A stretch of 64,000 nucleotides of DNA, taken from assembly GCA_029891385.1 (NCBI GenBank), contig JAIWQS010000137.1:124001-188000 (forward strand), read 5' to 3'. Positions 23,931-35,860 of this stretch are shown one piece after another. This DNA is from Erythroxylum novogranatense. Its lineage: Eukaryota; Streptophyta; Magnoliopsida; Malpighiales; Erythroxylaceae. Under the pieces are notes generated by a model. The model did not search any database, was not told where the DNA came from, and was given only the letters and a program-made list of their open reading frames with translations. Position 1 is the stretch's first letter. Each line of letters begins with the position of its first letter. The position numbers were made by a program, and so were the translations under genes.

Positions 23931-24761
23931 CACTACAACAAAAACACGCATTTCGAGTCGTCTTCCCAGTAGACGTCGCGAAATGTATGAGGAATTTGTG
24001 ACGTGTTCCCAGACATCACGAAAGGGGTCAAGATTCAACGACATTGTATGCAGACGTCGTGGAAAAACTACGTGTTTAGCGTCGTTTGGTTAGTTAGACG
24101 TCGCAAAAAACTTAGACCGACATTGGGGAGAGTTAGACGTCGAGAATGGGTAGCTAAAAATAATCTCCAGCCTGTTTGGCCCTCCAGTACAACACGACGT
24201 CGTTGTTTTGATTTTCAACTCCCGCCCTCCAAGCCGCTGAGACGATGTCGTGTAACTACTGGTAAAACAACACAAAACTAGCTTCATCTCTCTCCCACGT
24301 TTAGCTCTCTGTCGTGCCACCTGCCCTCTCCGTCGAGCCACCTTCCCTCTCCCTCGAGCCACCGCCCTTAGAATCGTTGGAGGTTACTTCACGAGTTGAC
24401 GTCCTTCTGTCGTCTACAGTCGGAGTGTTGGTTGAGGTAAGTAGTTCAACGATTTTGGTTGCGATTAATGTTGGCTAAATTGTTCTTTATTGAGTCGATT
24501 GAAGTGGAGGATTATTCGGGTTTAAGGCGCTTAATCTCTTGGCTTTCTGATTATTTGTAACACAATGCATTTAGTTTGCATTCTGATGAATTGATCGATG
24601 TTGTTTTTCAGGAAACCAATAACGGGCACATCTTACCACCAGGCTTCTTCATCTCTGTAATTGCAAAGTTAATTCCACTGAGTTGCTTCTTGTTCCCCCT
24701 TTGCAAATATCAGTACATATATAGGTTAGTTGATGGATTAAACTTTATTTGAGATTATCAA
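23931..24761 (+). mobile_element. 5' end of a CACTA (En/Spm) transposon, truncated
   Basis: It starts with CACTACAACAAAAA, the classic CACTA terminus, followed by subterminal repeats of a GACGTCG(C/T)GAAA-type motif (about seven occurrences at 23956-24200). A GAG|GTAAGTAG donor at 24437 and a TTTTTCAG acceptor at 24611 look like a 5' leader intron. No transposase and no opposite terminus are present. The sequence ends at the copia LTR remnant at about 24762. Confidence 0.65.
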
Positions 24762-24844
24762 AATAATTTCTTAACCAACTCTATACATTTTATTATTATC
24801 AAAACATAAGTGGAATTAATTTGTCAACCACCATTGGTCCAACA

Positions 24845-25571
24845 ATCTCCCCCTTTTTGATAATGACAAAATACTTAGAAATTGTTTAAGAAATGAAAAC
24901 AAAGAAACATTGATCAAGGTTTTTATACCTTGTCATTTTGGTTAGAAGTCTCCCCCTTAATCATATAAATCACTGAATTTAATAACCTTGTAAGATCAAA
25001 TAAAATTTTAACAAACTCCCCCTTAATCAAGTAACTAAAGAATATCCAAATTCTCATTTTTATACCTGAAACAATGTATTATACCAATATCCAATTTCTC
25101 ATTTTTCTCCCCCTTTTTGTCATAATCAAAACAACTAATACAAACCAACAATAAATGAAATATCGCAATCACATTAAATAGAGAAAATCAAATCATACAC
25201 ACATAGTCTCAAATCAAACACACTCCCTCAATCAAATGACGGTGACTAAAAGATACCAATTATCAATTTCAATATTAGTCTCCCTTTTGTCATAATTAAA
25301 ACTAATATGAAAATAAATAGTCGTAATGCAGTCCATAAACAAACAAAACAGCAAACACGAATAAAGACAATTGTCATTACATAATAGTCATAAGAAGCAC
25401 CACACTTGAAATAGCATAAGAATTTGTAGACATAAGTCATTTTGTTTTACCTCCATAAGTCAACTTATCCTGAAATATCTTCATTCCTTGCTTGCACCTA
25501 CAACTGAAGCATCCTTTCTTCTCATTGGTACCCAAGCCATCTTGGGTCCATTTGGTTAGTCGTAAATCACA
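24845..25571 (-). promoter_or_regulatory. Array of polypurine tracts upstream of the copia 3' LTR
   Basis: On the plus strand complement, TCTCCCCCTTTTTG-like runs occur at about 24846, 24949, 25015, 25104, 25220 and 25278, several followed by TGATAATGACAAAA or TGTCATAATCAAAA. On the minus strand these are purine tracts of the form CAAAAAGGGGGAGA. No coding sequence lies in this stretch. Confidence 0.65.
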
Positions 25572-27174
25572 TTAGAAGGTATATTCCCTTTTTTCTACCC
25601 AAATTTTCTTGACCTTAATACATCTCCTAGTGCTTTTGCAAACAAGTTCTATGTGACCATCTTTCAAACATCTAGCACATTTAGCAACTTGTCCATCTTT
25701 AGTGAATTTAGAAATCAATGAACAATCTCTATTAAAAGGATCATATCCCAAACCATGTTTAGAAATAGTATATCTTTGTAAAGACAACAACTCTTCAAAT
25801 TTTGCATTTCCACCACCAAATTTTCCAACCACATAAGAAAACTCCTTTCTAAGTCTTTCAAGCTCACAAATAAGATTTTCCTTTTCAATAAGACATGCAG
25901 AATGATCTTCCTTAGGACAATCTAAATCATCAATCGTCTCATGTAAAGCATTATTTTCAGCAACCAATTCCCTTATTTTCTTTCTCAATTTTTTGTTGAT
26001 CTCAATAGCTTCTTCAAAATCTGTTTGCAAAGCATCAAAAGAATCTCTAAGATCTTGATAGGTTAAAATTACCTCATCTTCCTCATCGCTAGTCAAGGAG
26101 CTACTCGCCATGAGAGCTAGGTTGTTCTCATCATTGCTTTGGTAAGCTTCCTCGTCATCACTCCAAATCGCTACTAGACTCGTTTTCTTCTTTCCTTTGT
26201 CATACCTATCATTTTTCAGAATAGACGAAGAGCTTTTGCATTCTCTAGCGATGTGGCCTCTTTTTCCGCACTTCCAGCATTCTTCATTGTTCTTTTTTTC
26301 TTCGTAGCCTTTATTTCTCTTTTCCGTGGTGCACCTTTTCCTTTCCTCAATATTTTCACCACGTAATTCTTTTCTTCTATTTTTGAGAAGTCCTTTAAAT
26401 TTTCTCAGATTTCGAGCATACATCGCTACTTCTTCATCATCTTCTTCTTCATCTATTTCTTCATCACTCTCAACAAAAGAAGAAACGTTAGCTTTTAAAG
26501 CAATCGACTTTTGTGGCTTACCTCTTCCTCCTCTCGATTTGAGAATAATCTCATAGTTGATGAGTGAGCCAACCAAAGCGTTGAATTCCAGATGGTTGAG
26601 ATCTTTTGATTCCATAATTGCGGTGACTTGAGAATCCCATTCCTTCGGCAGTGAACGAAGAATCTTCTTCACCTTCTCGCTATCCGTCATGTGCTTTCCA
26701 AGGTTGCCTAATTCATTTATGATTTCTGCAAAACGGTCAAGCATTGTAGAAATTGACTCACCTTCCTTCATGATTTAACATCTCGTAGTCGTGAGAAGCA
26801 TGTTGATTTTCGCCTCCGTGCTTGATTTTTCCTTCATGAGTTACTCGAAGTCTCTCCCACATTTCCTTGGCAGTGGTGCAAGAATTTACCCGATTTCTTT
26901 CCTCAACCGTTAACGCACAATATATTAGCTTCATAGCTTTGGCGTTGATGTACGCTTGTCTCCAGTCATTGTCGTCGTATTCCAGCTCCGTTTTTAACTC
27001 ACCATTTTCTTTTAACGGTGATTGTGGACCGAAGATAATAATCTTCCAATATTCCACTCCTTCGCTTATGATGTGGTACTTCATAGGATTTTTCCACGAA
27101 GAATAATTAGTACCATTAAATAAAGGAGGGCGATAATTTGTGTTACCTTCTTCCGCTAGTTTATTGTGTGCCAT
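25572..27174 (-). pseudogene. Copia gag with two zinc knuckles, one frameshift
   Basis: The N-terminal part starts at an ATG at 27174 (MAHNKLAEEG), continues through the YRPPLFNGTNYSSWK motif typical of UBN2-type copia gag, and reads to about 26758. The C-terminal part is a 399-aa frame, 26771-25572. The frames differ, so a small indel lies near 26760-26830 around HDYEMLNHEGR / MKEGESIST. A CCHC knuckle (CWKCGKRGHIAREC) is at residues 165-178 of the second frame, preceded by an acidic patch and followed by a charged region likely to form a coiled coil. A second CCHC (CARCLKDGHIELVC) lies near the C-terminus. Gag packages the element RNA. No protease follows. Confidence 0.8.
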
Positions 27175-27188
27175 CCCCGGATACTTCT

Positions 27189-27200
27189 GCTCTGATACCA
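27189..27200 (-). promoter_or_regulatory. Copia primer-binding site (initiator tRNA-Met type)
   Basis: The minus strand reads TGGTATCAGAGC, complementary to the 3' end of plant initiator tRNA-Met, two bases inside the LTR terminus (plus-strand LTR start TGTTAGCG at 27203). Confidence 0.85.
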
Positions 27201-27202
27201 AT

Positions 27203-27427
27203 TGTTAGCGATCTAGAAGGGGGGGTTGAATAGATCTTAAAATCTTTAAGAAAATTTCTACAAGAAAATCAGAAGTTAAACACACAAAAACAATTTAGAT
27301 AAACTTAATTGAAAAGTGTAGGGAAGAAGATCAAACACTGCTTTTATAGAGGTTGGTGCTAAGACCACGCCCTCTACCTAAGCTCCCACTTAGGATTTTG
27401 CCAACCACTTTATTGCACACTTTAGTT
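27203..27427 (-). repeat. Copia 5' LTR, inner part
   Basis: This is the first 225 bp from the TGTTAGCG terminus, containing the run GAAGGGGGGGTTGAATAGATC common in plant copia LTRs. It breaks off at CACTTTAGTT, where Tek-A begins, and resumes at 39777 (GAGTTGAGTGTGAAC). Confidence 0.8.
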
Positions 27428-30400
27428 GTAGCACCCCTCACCATAGAGATGTACTGGAACGCATGTAGGTCATTCCGATACACACCCTACGATAAGGTGC
27501 GCTACTTAACAAACTACCAACTCCACATGGCATCAATGTATTATAAAGCGTAGTATGGAATTCACTAATTTTTCAAGACATAACTTTCTCATTTCATATC
27601 CTCAAAGCGAGAATTTATACAACCGAAAGTGTCTCATACATGTCTCCAAAAGAAAATCAAATGTAAAGCTAACTAGGTCATCCCTCCAAAAGTGCCAATG
27701 ACCGACACATGTGCTATGACTTTCTTGCCAACTCAATCTACACGGCAGAAAAGTCTATCCGAGCTATGAGTCAACTGTCTCGTCCTGAAAAATAATTTGC
27801 AATTTTGGGTGAGTTTGCGAACTCGGTGAGGAACCATCATCGATGGTTCACCCAATTCATGCATATACACGTAGTCACATAATTATTTCACCAAATCACA
27901 TTCAATAATACCACGTAATTATCATATCACCAAGGAACCAATTTAAATGCATATGAAATGTATATGAGACGCTTTTCCAGCTTTATTACATTGTTGTGAC
28001 GCTGGCTCAAATCGTCCCATTAGGCATGATACTCGGTGAGCCATAGGCTCAGATCACCAGGCTCGAGGCCCAATCACGCCGAGCTATAAGCTCGCTGGTC
28101 GCTTCCGGGTCACAATGGCGCCAATTCATCGATCATGCCATTATGCATGAAATGCATATGTCCAATATATCCAAACCAATAGCGATCAGATCCAAATTCA
28201 TATAAGACACTCATAGGCAATCCCATGAAATTCATACATAACACTTCTATATCACAGTCCCAGATATTTCAGACACCTATGGTAGAAATCAAGCAAATCA
28301 AACACATATAAATCCTCCATTATCCCCACATGGCATAGTTGCAAAATAGTAAACACATAAAGGTTGAGGAACCAACTAGGTTACTCACCTAATAACTTCC
28401 GCGCTAATGCCGGGAAGTCTCCGCAACGTCCGTGGAACGGCGGTCCAACTGAGCCTCTCAGAGCAATTGAAATAAATTCACATTACCAATCAATAATTAA
28501 AACGATCAAATAATGCATATGGAATCCTAAAACGTGTATAATGCATGTTCATGGCATTCCGGCCCTAAACCACATTTTCAATTTCTAAAAATCCATCAAA
28601 ACTTAGAAATTCATCTTGCCGACGGCAAGCCAATTTGGACCTCTATAGTCCCCAATTAAATAAAACAATGCTTATGTAAGAATTACCCGGCCCACGCCAA
28701 TTTCTCGTCTAAAATTCCCAATTTCTCAAATAATGAAATTAATGTCTTCTAATCCGATGCCTCAAGAATCAGGTCAATCGGAGTTCGACCAAAAGTTATG
28801 CACGAAGATTGGAGGAAGGTCAAAATGGAAGGAAAACCAAATCATTTGCCCTTCACCAAAACGGCGTCAGAGGCTCGTGGAGTGCGCCTGGGCGCACTCC
28901 AGCGCTTGGCTCGCTCGCTGGGCGAGCCTCTGCTCGCCTGGCGAGCTCCTCGCTTCAAGATGGGCGGGTCAGCCCACCCCATGCGACCTCCCTCTCTTTT
29001 CTCCAACTTTAACTTAAAACCTTTCCTTGTTCCCCAATACATATCTTTTAGTATACACATCCAAATGACACAAATTTGGATTCGTTGGAAAGGTATTGAA
29101 AAATTCTACAAGTTTCATGAAGACCCCGACAAGTAATTTTACCCATAAGGGTGTCAAAAATCCAATCACACCAACTGCCTACACAAAACCAATCACAACA
29201 GATCAGTACAATACAAATTCGACAACTTGTCATTTCTTCAGTCACAAATTACCACAAAAATATATTCAGTAAGTTCACAATGTCATCTACTACTCTCATG
29301 AACAATCCAACATCAAATTCACTTGCTAACCACCTTAAACAATTCACTGAATGTTGTTGTCCCTGAAATCATGCAATTTGAGCAGTAAATTTATAACCAA
29401 CATAACTCCCTGTAGACAAGTCATTAAGATCAGAGCTTTGTATCCCTGAAAAGATAAAATCCCAAACTTCAATTCTTCCTGAAATAAACAAACTCCAATT
29501 CAGCCTCTAACATTTTCAAATCTGTCATGCAAGTTTCTGACCTAAACAACACTTAACATCACAATGTAGGTCCAGATTTTGAAATTCCATATTTCCCACA
29601 TCTGACCTCCAAATATTATAAGCCATATACCATTTTCAAGATCAATCTGATATATAAAACTCTTCAGTACAATGCAAACCCCAAATCAAATCACAAAAAT
29701 TCCTAAAATTCCTGCAAACCCGAAAGTGCACTAAATGTGCCAATCCAGCTAGGTTTCAGCCAATGCATAAAAACAGTCATCAGTAATCAGGTCATATCTC
29801 CTAACATAAAACTCGAAAAATTGCAAGATCAGTGGCAATGGAAAGATAATTTAATAGGCTACAACTTTCATTAAGACCATTTTCCCTAACTCCAAACCAA
29901 TTAATTGAGAAAAATCAACAAAACTCATTGGACACATTTGCGGGTACTGTTCACAGACAACAGAACAGCAACTTTCCATGCCAAATTTGGACCTTCTAGC
30001 ATTATAATTTAACAACACCTATTTCACACTAAAATGAAGCCAACATTTCAAAGTTTCAGTGGCCACTAACCTCACCTCATTTTCATTTCTACACAATTAA
30101 TTATGATCAAAACAGTACCATAGGTTCAAAACTCAATTTCCAGCATTCAACATTAATCTAACTCCTTTCACTTCTAACATCTATAACACTTCACTAAGCA
30201 TCAAATTTTACCTCTAATTCATCCACAAGCTCATTTCAACATACACTTCTAGAATTATACATAATTGGCAGCAACCACACAATTCATCTTCCTAAGGTTT
30301 TCCATTCATCTAAGCTAACAAACTCAATCCAAACCAAGCCAAATTCAAGGAAAACTATAATCATTTATTCATCATTCATTCATCCATACACAAGCACATA

Positions 30401-31343
30401 ATTACACCCATTAAAACCTACCCCTATGATGATCAAGTTCATATATATATAGTCTCCATGCATGCTTCTACCTACCAAAAGCATGTAAACAACTATATTT
30501 CTTACCTTAGACAAGTTCACTCTCTCTAATTCTCCAAGAATTCAAGTCTTTAACCCTCTCCTCTTATACTCTTATAACACCTTAATCACCACCCACGGCT
30601 ACCCCACTACACATGCTCATCATCACCTTCTCAAGCTTGGTCTTAGATGTGCTCAAAGGAGAAGCAAGAAAAGAACCATAGAGGACCTTATAAGGAATGA
30701 GAAGAAGAACTTTGAAGGAGAAGAAGAACACTCACACCAAAGGAATGAATCAAGTTTCGGGTGAGAAGGTTTTTAAGCTATGGAAGAGTTCTTTTCACTC
30801 TTTTAATACCCACATCACCGAAACTACAAGGATGGAAGCATTAAATGAAGGATCTAAGTTGGCTAAATATGATTGGCTAATGGTTTTAAAGAAAAGTCAA
30901 AGTATCTTTGTTTAATCCAAATCAAAATGTTACTCCATTTAACTCTAATGACCCTACTTTCAGTCCCAAAATAATATACCCTATATTATCGTGCCATTGG
31001 GTAGTGATCTTTGCTACTGAAATCGACCGATTCATTAATTGGCGATTTTACGGTCCAGAATTGTCTCCTAAAATCCAGAAAATTCCTAAAATCCCTAAAA
31101 TGTAAAACAATTTATGGGCGAGTTCAAATAATTTTCCAAACTCAATTACCCCATTAATTTCACACGAAGTTTAATTTTAACCCTGTAGGAAAATGTCATG
31201 AACGCATGTATACTCGTGCATGTGCAACCAAATCAATACTCATAAAAGCTATATATTGCATGTTTATGCCGAGACCTAAGTCAATACTCCTAACCCATCC
31301 CAATTTACCAAAATAACCCTTCCTATGGAGTTGGGATGTTACA
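27427..31343 (-). repeat. Tek-A 3' LTR
   Basis: Plus-strand ends are TGTAGCACCCC and GGGATGTTACA. The segment 29000-30960 is nearly identical to 37440-39400 in the sister. The GC-rich segment 28860-28985 (palindromic TGCGCC-TGGGCGCA-type repeats) and the tracts near 27430-28080 differ by many small changes. Confidence 0.85.
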
Positions 31344-32244
31344 ATTCTCCTCCTAATAAAAATTTCGTCCCAAATTCTTACCGATTGATCGAAAAGATGA
31401 GGATATTGTCTCCTCATATGCTCCTCGGTCTCCAGTGTAGCCTCTCTCGGTCAGTGGTTCCTCCAAAGAACCTTTACCAAAGGAATACTCTTATTCCTCA
31501 ACCGCTAATCTGGACCCGACAATGCAGATCGGCTCCTCTACATAACTCGACTCGACACCTCAATCTCTGAGCGGAATCACATGAGTCGGATCGGACCGAC
31601 ATCTCATGAGCATACTCACGTGGAAGACGCCATGCAACCGAGACATCTCACTCGGCAAAGCTAACCGATAGGCCAAAGGTCCTATCCTCCGGTGATCTCA
31701 TACGGACCAATGTACCTAGGGCTCAACTTGCCCTTCTTGCCAAATCTCAAGACACCTCGCCACGGTGACACCTGAAGAAAACTCGTCGCCACATCATACT
31801 CCATCTCCTCTTACGCCGATCCACATAGCTCTTACGCTTATCCCGAGCGCTTTGATGCGACTCAATCAACTTCACCTTATCAACAGATCTGAATCACCAG
31901 ACCCTCAATCATCCTCACACCTCTTCATCCCAATACAAAGCGATCTACACGGCCGCCATATAACGCCTCATAAGGTGCCATCCCGATGCTCTTGTGAAAA
32001 TGGTTATTGTATGCAAACTCAATCGGCTAGATATCGATCCCATGCTCCTCTCGAACTCCAATACACATGCCCAAGCATATCCTCAGCAGCTTTAATCGTC
32101 CTCTCACTCGCCCATCTGTTCGAGGATGAAAAGTCGCATCAAGTTCACTTAGTCCCCATAGCAGCATCGCAAACTCGCGTAACTCGAGTAAATCTGATCC
32201 TGTCCGACACTATCGACATCGGGACCCCATGCGGTCTCACTATC
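31344..32244 (-). pseudogene. Tek-A integrase C-terminal and tail region, broken
   Basis: The PPT occupies 31344-31352. A short frame at 31417-31385 reads MRRQYPHLFDQ, the characteristic end of Tekay-type integrase/chromodomain proteins. The remainder to 32244 has the composition of pol but is scrambled by frequent frame changes, and only isolated words can be read. A chromodomain is expected here from the clade but cannot be verified. Confidence 0.5.
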
Positions 32245-32620
32245 TCACCATATACTTCGGGCCAACCGATCCATGGTATTAGTCTCCTCCTTTGGCAAGA
32301 AATGGGCCGATGAATAACCGTCCACTATGACCCAGATAGCATCATCTTGCCTCAAGGCCCTAGGCAACCCCATAATAAAATCCATAGTAATTGCTCCCAT
32401 TTCCACCCGGAATGGGCAACGAATGAAGCTTCCCTGGAGCTCGGTGCTCACTTTAACTCGGGCACGCCAAACATCTAGATACAAAATCAGCTACCGCTTT
32501 TCATGCCAGCCACCGAAATGTTGCTTGTGGTGTTATACATCTTGGTAGTACCGGATGCATAAAGATAAGGGCCATATGAGCCTCCTCCAATATCTCTCGC
32601 CTCGGATCATCCACATCGTG
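32245..32620 (-). pseudogene. Tek-A integrase core fragment
   Basis: A 79-aa frame (32484-32245) contains GAITMDFIMGLPRALRQDD followed by AIWVIVDGYSSAHFLP, the start of the retroviral-type integrase core including the first catalytic Asp (MDFI). Immediately upstream, 32500-32600, pieces of the HHCC zinc module (HMALIFMHP, RCITPQ) are readable with frame changes. The integrase joins element DNA to host DNA. The copy cannot be functional. Confidence 0.7.
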
Positions 32621-32979
32621 CACAGAGCCTCCGTCCTAACCATAAAGTCTCGCTCTCAAAACAAAACCAGAACTCGAATCGCCTTTTACTCTCCATCGCC
32701 TCACCATAACAGATCCTTGTCCCGAACTCTCCGATCCCGCCCAAGAGCATCGGTCTCAGCCTCAAAGTAGCCAATAACACTCCATCCCGATCCAGATTCA
32801 ACTGCACATTCAAAGCCCTCAATCAATCAAATTAGGCAACCTCATTGCTCAATCGAGCTATACTAGAATGTGACTTTCACTCGAGCATCGGCCACTACAT
32901 TGGCTTTCCCGGGTGATACTCGATGGTGCAATCATAATCCTTCAAGAACTCCAACCATCTCCTCTCGTCTCAAATTTAA

Positions 32980-33220
32980 CTCTTTTCGCTCAACAGTACC
33001 TCAAACTTTATGGTCATGAAGATCCGAAGGTCTCACCATATGTAATGCCTCCAAATCTTCGCAAACACAACTGCAGCTAATTCCAAATCATGAACAGGAT
33101 AGTTTACCTCATGAGACCTCAACTGCCTCGAGGCATAGGCAATGACTCTACCATGCCGCATCGTAACACATCCCAATCTCGATGTGATGCATCGCTATAC
33201 ACCTCAAATCCTCCAGGCCC
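32980..33220 (-). pseudogene. Tek-A RNase H fragment
   Basis: The minus strand reads [10 protein letters not shown] near 33215, the start of the gypsy RNase H domain with its first catalytic Asp, followed in a second frame by an AYASRQL-like and an [12 protein letters not shown] stretch. There are at least two frame changes. Confidence 0.65.
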
Positions 33221-33270
33221 CAGATGGAATAGCCAACACCGTGCAAGAGTCAACCGATGTTTCAGCCTCC

Positions 33271-34196
33271 TCAAAGCTCCTCCGCACTCCTCACTCCATC
33301 CGAAGGTACATTCTTCCTCGAAGTTTTGTCGAGGGCCGAGATCAATGAGAACCCCTCGACAAACCTCCGGTAATAACCTGCTAATCCGAGGAAGCTCCGA
33401 ATCTCAGACACATTCCTAGGAGCCTCCCACTTCAGCACCGCCTCAACCTTACTAGGATCCACCTGAATACCCTCTCCAGTCACTATATGCCCCAAAAATA
33501 TCACCTGATCCAGCCAAAATTCACACTTACTGAATTTGGCATACAACTGTCTCTCCTTCATCGTCTGTAATACAATCCTCAAGTGCTCACTATGCTCCTG
33601 TCTGTTCCTCGAATATACTAAAATGTCATCAATAAAAACAATAACAAACTGATCCAGGTAGGGCTGAAATACCTTATTCATCAAGGCCATGAAGGCTGCC
33701 GGGGCATTAGTCAACCCAAACAGATCACTAGAAACTCGAATGCCCATACCGCTTCCTAAAGGCGCCTAGGCACATCGGCCTCTGCAATCTTCAACTGATA
33801 ATAACCAGATCGCAGATCTAACTTGGTGAACACCTGAGCTCCCTGCAACTGATCAAATAAGTCATCGATCCTAGGCAGTGGATACTTATTCTTCATCACA
33901 CCCGATTCATTTGTTCAGAATCGATGCAAAGCCTCAAAGTTCCGCTTTTTCTTCACAAACAAAACTGAGCTCCCATGGTGAGACACTAGGTCTAATAAAC
34001 CCTTCTCCAAAGAACTCCGCAATCGAGTTTTAAGCTCCCTCGCCCACAGTGCCATCCTATATGGAGGTATAGATATAGGAGCGCACTGAACGAGGTCAAT
34101 AGTAAACTCGCTCTCCGATCCGCGGCAAACCCAGAACTCATCAGAAACACATCCGAAATTCCCTAACCACGGAATATCCTCAAGCCTCTCGCTCAA
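33271..34196 (-). pseudogene. Tek-A reverse transcriptase, split by frameshifts
   Basis: The longest frame (33747-33271) has the RT core: [18 protein letters not shown], then the catalytic box [11 protein letters not shown], then KCEFWL, FLGHIVT and [16 protein letters not shown], all standard for Ty3/gypsy RT. The upstream piece, 34196-33915, carries the N-terminal ISIPPYRMA and VLFVKKK motifs. The two are separated by a frame change and a missing stretch. The catalytic Asp pair is present, but the protein cannot be made in one piece. Confidence 0.85.
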
Positions 34197-34225
34197 CTCG
34201 TGTCAACCACATGAGCCGATATGCC

Positions 34226-34750
34226 TCATGACCTCCTCGCGATCAATCTCGTGGCACTAAGGAAAGAGATCATCCGGCATCGCCGACTAACTCCTCTCGA
34301 ACACCGCTCTAGTCGACCAGAGACTCCAAAACAACCTCCTTGGTATAGGTCCATAATAGCCCTATGGGCCGTCACCACCCATCCCTGCACGACATCGATC
34401 TCTCTCAGAGGCAACACTATAAGGTGCGCCCTAACACGGCTTGATCAACTGGATCGAGCATCCCCTCGCAGACCTCTCCTAACGCAAGAGTAGTACCTAG
34501 AGGTGTACTCACCTCTAGCCCATACTGATAGCCTCTCCCTATCCCCATGCAACCTAGATGCCATATGAGGTAATAAAGAATGCGTGGATCCAGATCCAAA
34601 GAATGCAAACGCCTCAATATCGAAATAAGTAACATACAGCCACAACATCGGGGAATCCTGGCCTCCTGCCTCGTCATGGCGTAGACCTCGGCTCGTGGAT
34701 CGTGGTTGGCTGCCCCACCTCGGCCTCACAAAGGATCCTCTGCTTACCAC
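34226..34750 (-). pseudogene. Tek-A aspartic protease region, broken
   Basis: The minus strand shows FGSGSTHSLLPHMASRL (the active-site loop, normally with D before SGSTHS, here G) at about 34590 and AHRAIMDLYQG near 34370, the second part of the gypsy protease. Frames change between them. The protease would cleave the Gag-Pol precursor. Confidence 0.65.
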
Positions 34751-35842
34751 GGCCTCTACTCGGCCTCTTCAGACCGATCCACGCCGGGATCCACCCACTC
34801 TATTGCAGACAGACAGGCATTCCCGGCTCGCCACTACCAAAGCAGATCGAGCTCCAATGTGGTGGCAATCCAATCGATGATCCATGGAGCCGATTTAAGG
34901 CAAGCTCCACCAATCGCCAAGACTTCCAAATGTCTCTTCTCACGGTGTTTCACGAATAGGGGCATCCGCCCAAAACCTTCGCCACTACCACCGCCATCGC
35001 CACAAATAACCTCTCACCGCCAAAACCAGATCGTCGGACCTCCTCAAGATCTAAAGGTCCCGCCTGCACTCGCTAAAACTCCTACCAGAGCTACCCGATC
35101 TGTCACTAACTCTCTTTCCTCTGGACCTCGACCCATCTCTCGACTGTCTCGTCTCACAATCGCTTACTCTCAAAGAAGCAGCCTCTCAACTCTATAAAAG
35201 AGCCCATATCGAACGAGCCATCCGGCGCGGATCTCCAAATTCAACCCCATCTCAAACCTCCGCACCTATCGTCTCAAGAGAAACCACAGAGTCAGATACC
35301 CCATCAACTCATTAAACCTCACCTCGCATCGCTCCATCACATCCTACCTGCCTCAGCCCAAGAATTCCTCGTGATCTTCATTTCCAGATACACCTGGGCA
35401 TATAGTTATCTCTGAAAACCCTCGTAAAATCGCCTGTGTCAAGAAGCAAGGCCCGTGGTACCGCCGAACAGTCTTCCACCATGTATAAGCCGGGCCCGCA
35501 GAAGAGATATCGATAATCGAACCTCTCATCAGTTCGCAGTCCATCCGTCGAGAACTCTCTCGGCCCTTCCAGCCAACTTCACCTCACGGGTCTCAGATCG
35601 CCATGAAGTCGATGACCTCGCCACGCAAAGAATCAGATCTCCTCTCCCGCCTCACGGAACTCTAGGAGGTAATTCTCGATCGAGGCACCGAGGACTCTTC
35701 GCTAGCTCCAACAGATCCCCGGTCACTGGTTGATCTATCGATCACCGAATACGGATGACCTATAACCAAACAAGAACTCGATCGGTTTTGCTATCACAAG
35801 AATCCAAGCCTAATTATATACTAGTCCCAACAGATGCCAAAT
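34751..35842 (-). pseudogene. Tek-A gag region, heavily scrambled
   Basis: By position between PBS and protease this must derive from gag. I cannot read a reliable CCHC knuckle or capsid motif in any frame because of dense small indels and a CpG-rich composition unlike the neighbouring LTRs. Plus-strand open frames here (34702-35197, 35455-35733) are shadows. Confidence 0.45.
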
Positions 35843-35856
35843 CATGCTCGATACCA
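35843..35856 (-). promoter_or_regulatory. Tek-A primer-binding site, one base short
   Basis: The minus strand reads TGGTATCGAGCATG. The initiator-Met PBS in Tek-B and the copia here reads TGGTATCAGAGC, so one base of a CAG triplet is missing. Confidence 0.75.
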
Positions 35857-35860
35857 CCTA

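Noticed and set aside
31765..35733. Many plus-strand open frames rich in R, S, P and T
   Set aside because: They are antisense shadows of the Tek-A pol region; the minus strand carries the RT, RNase H and integrase motifs.
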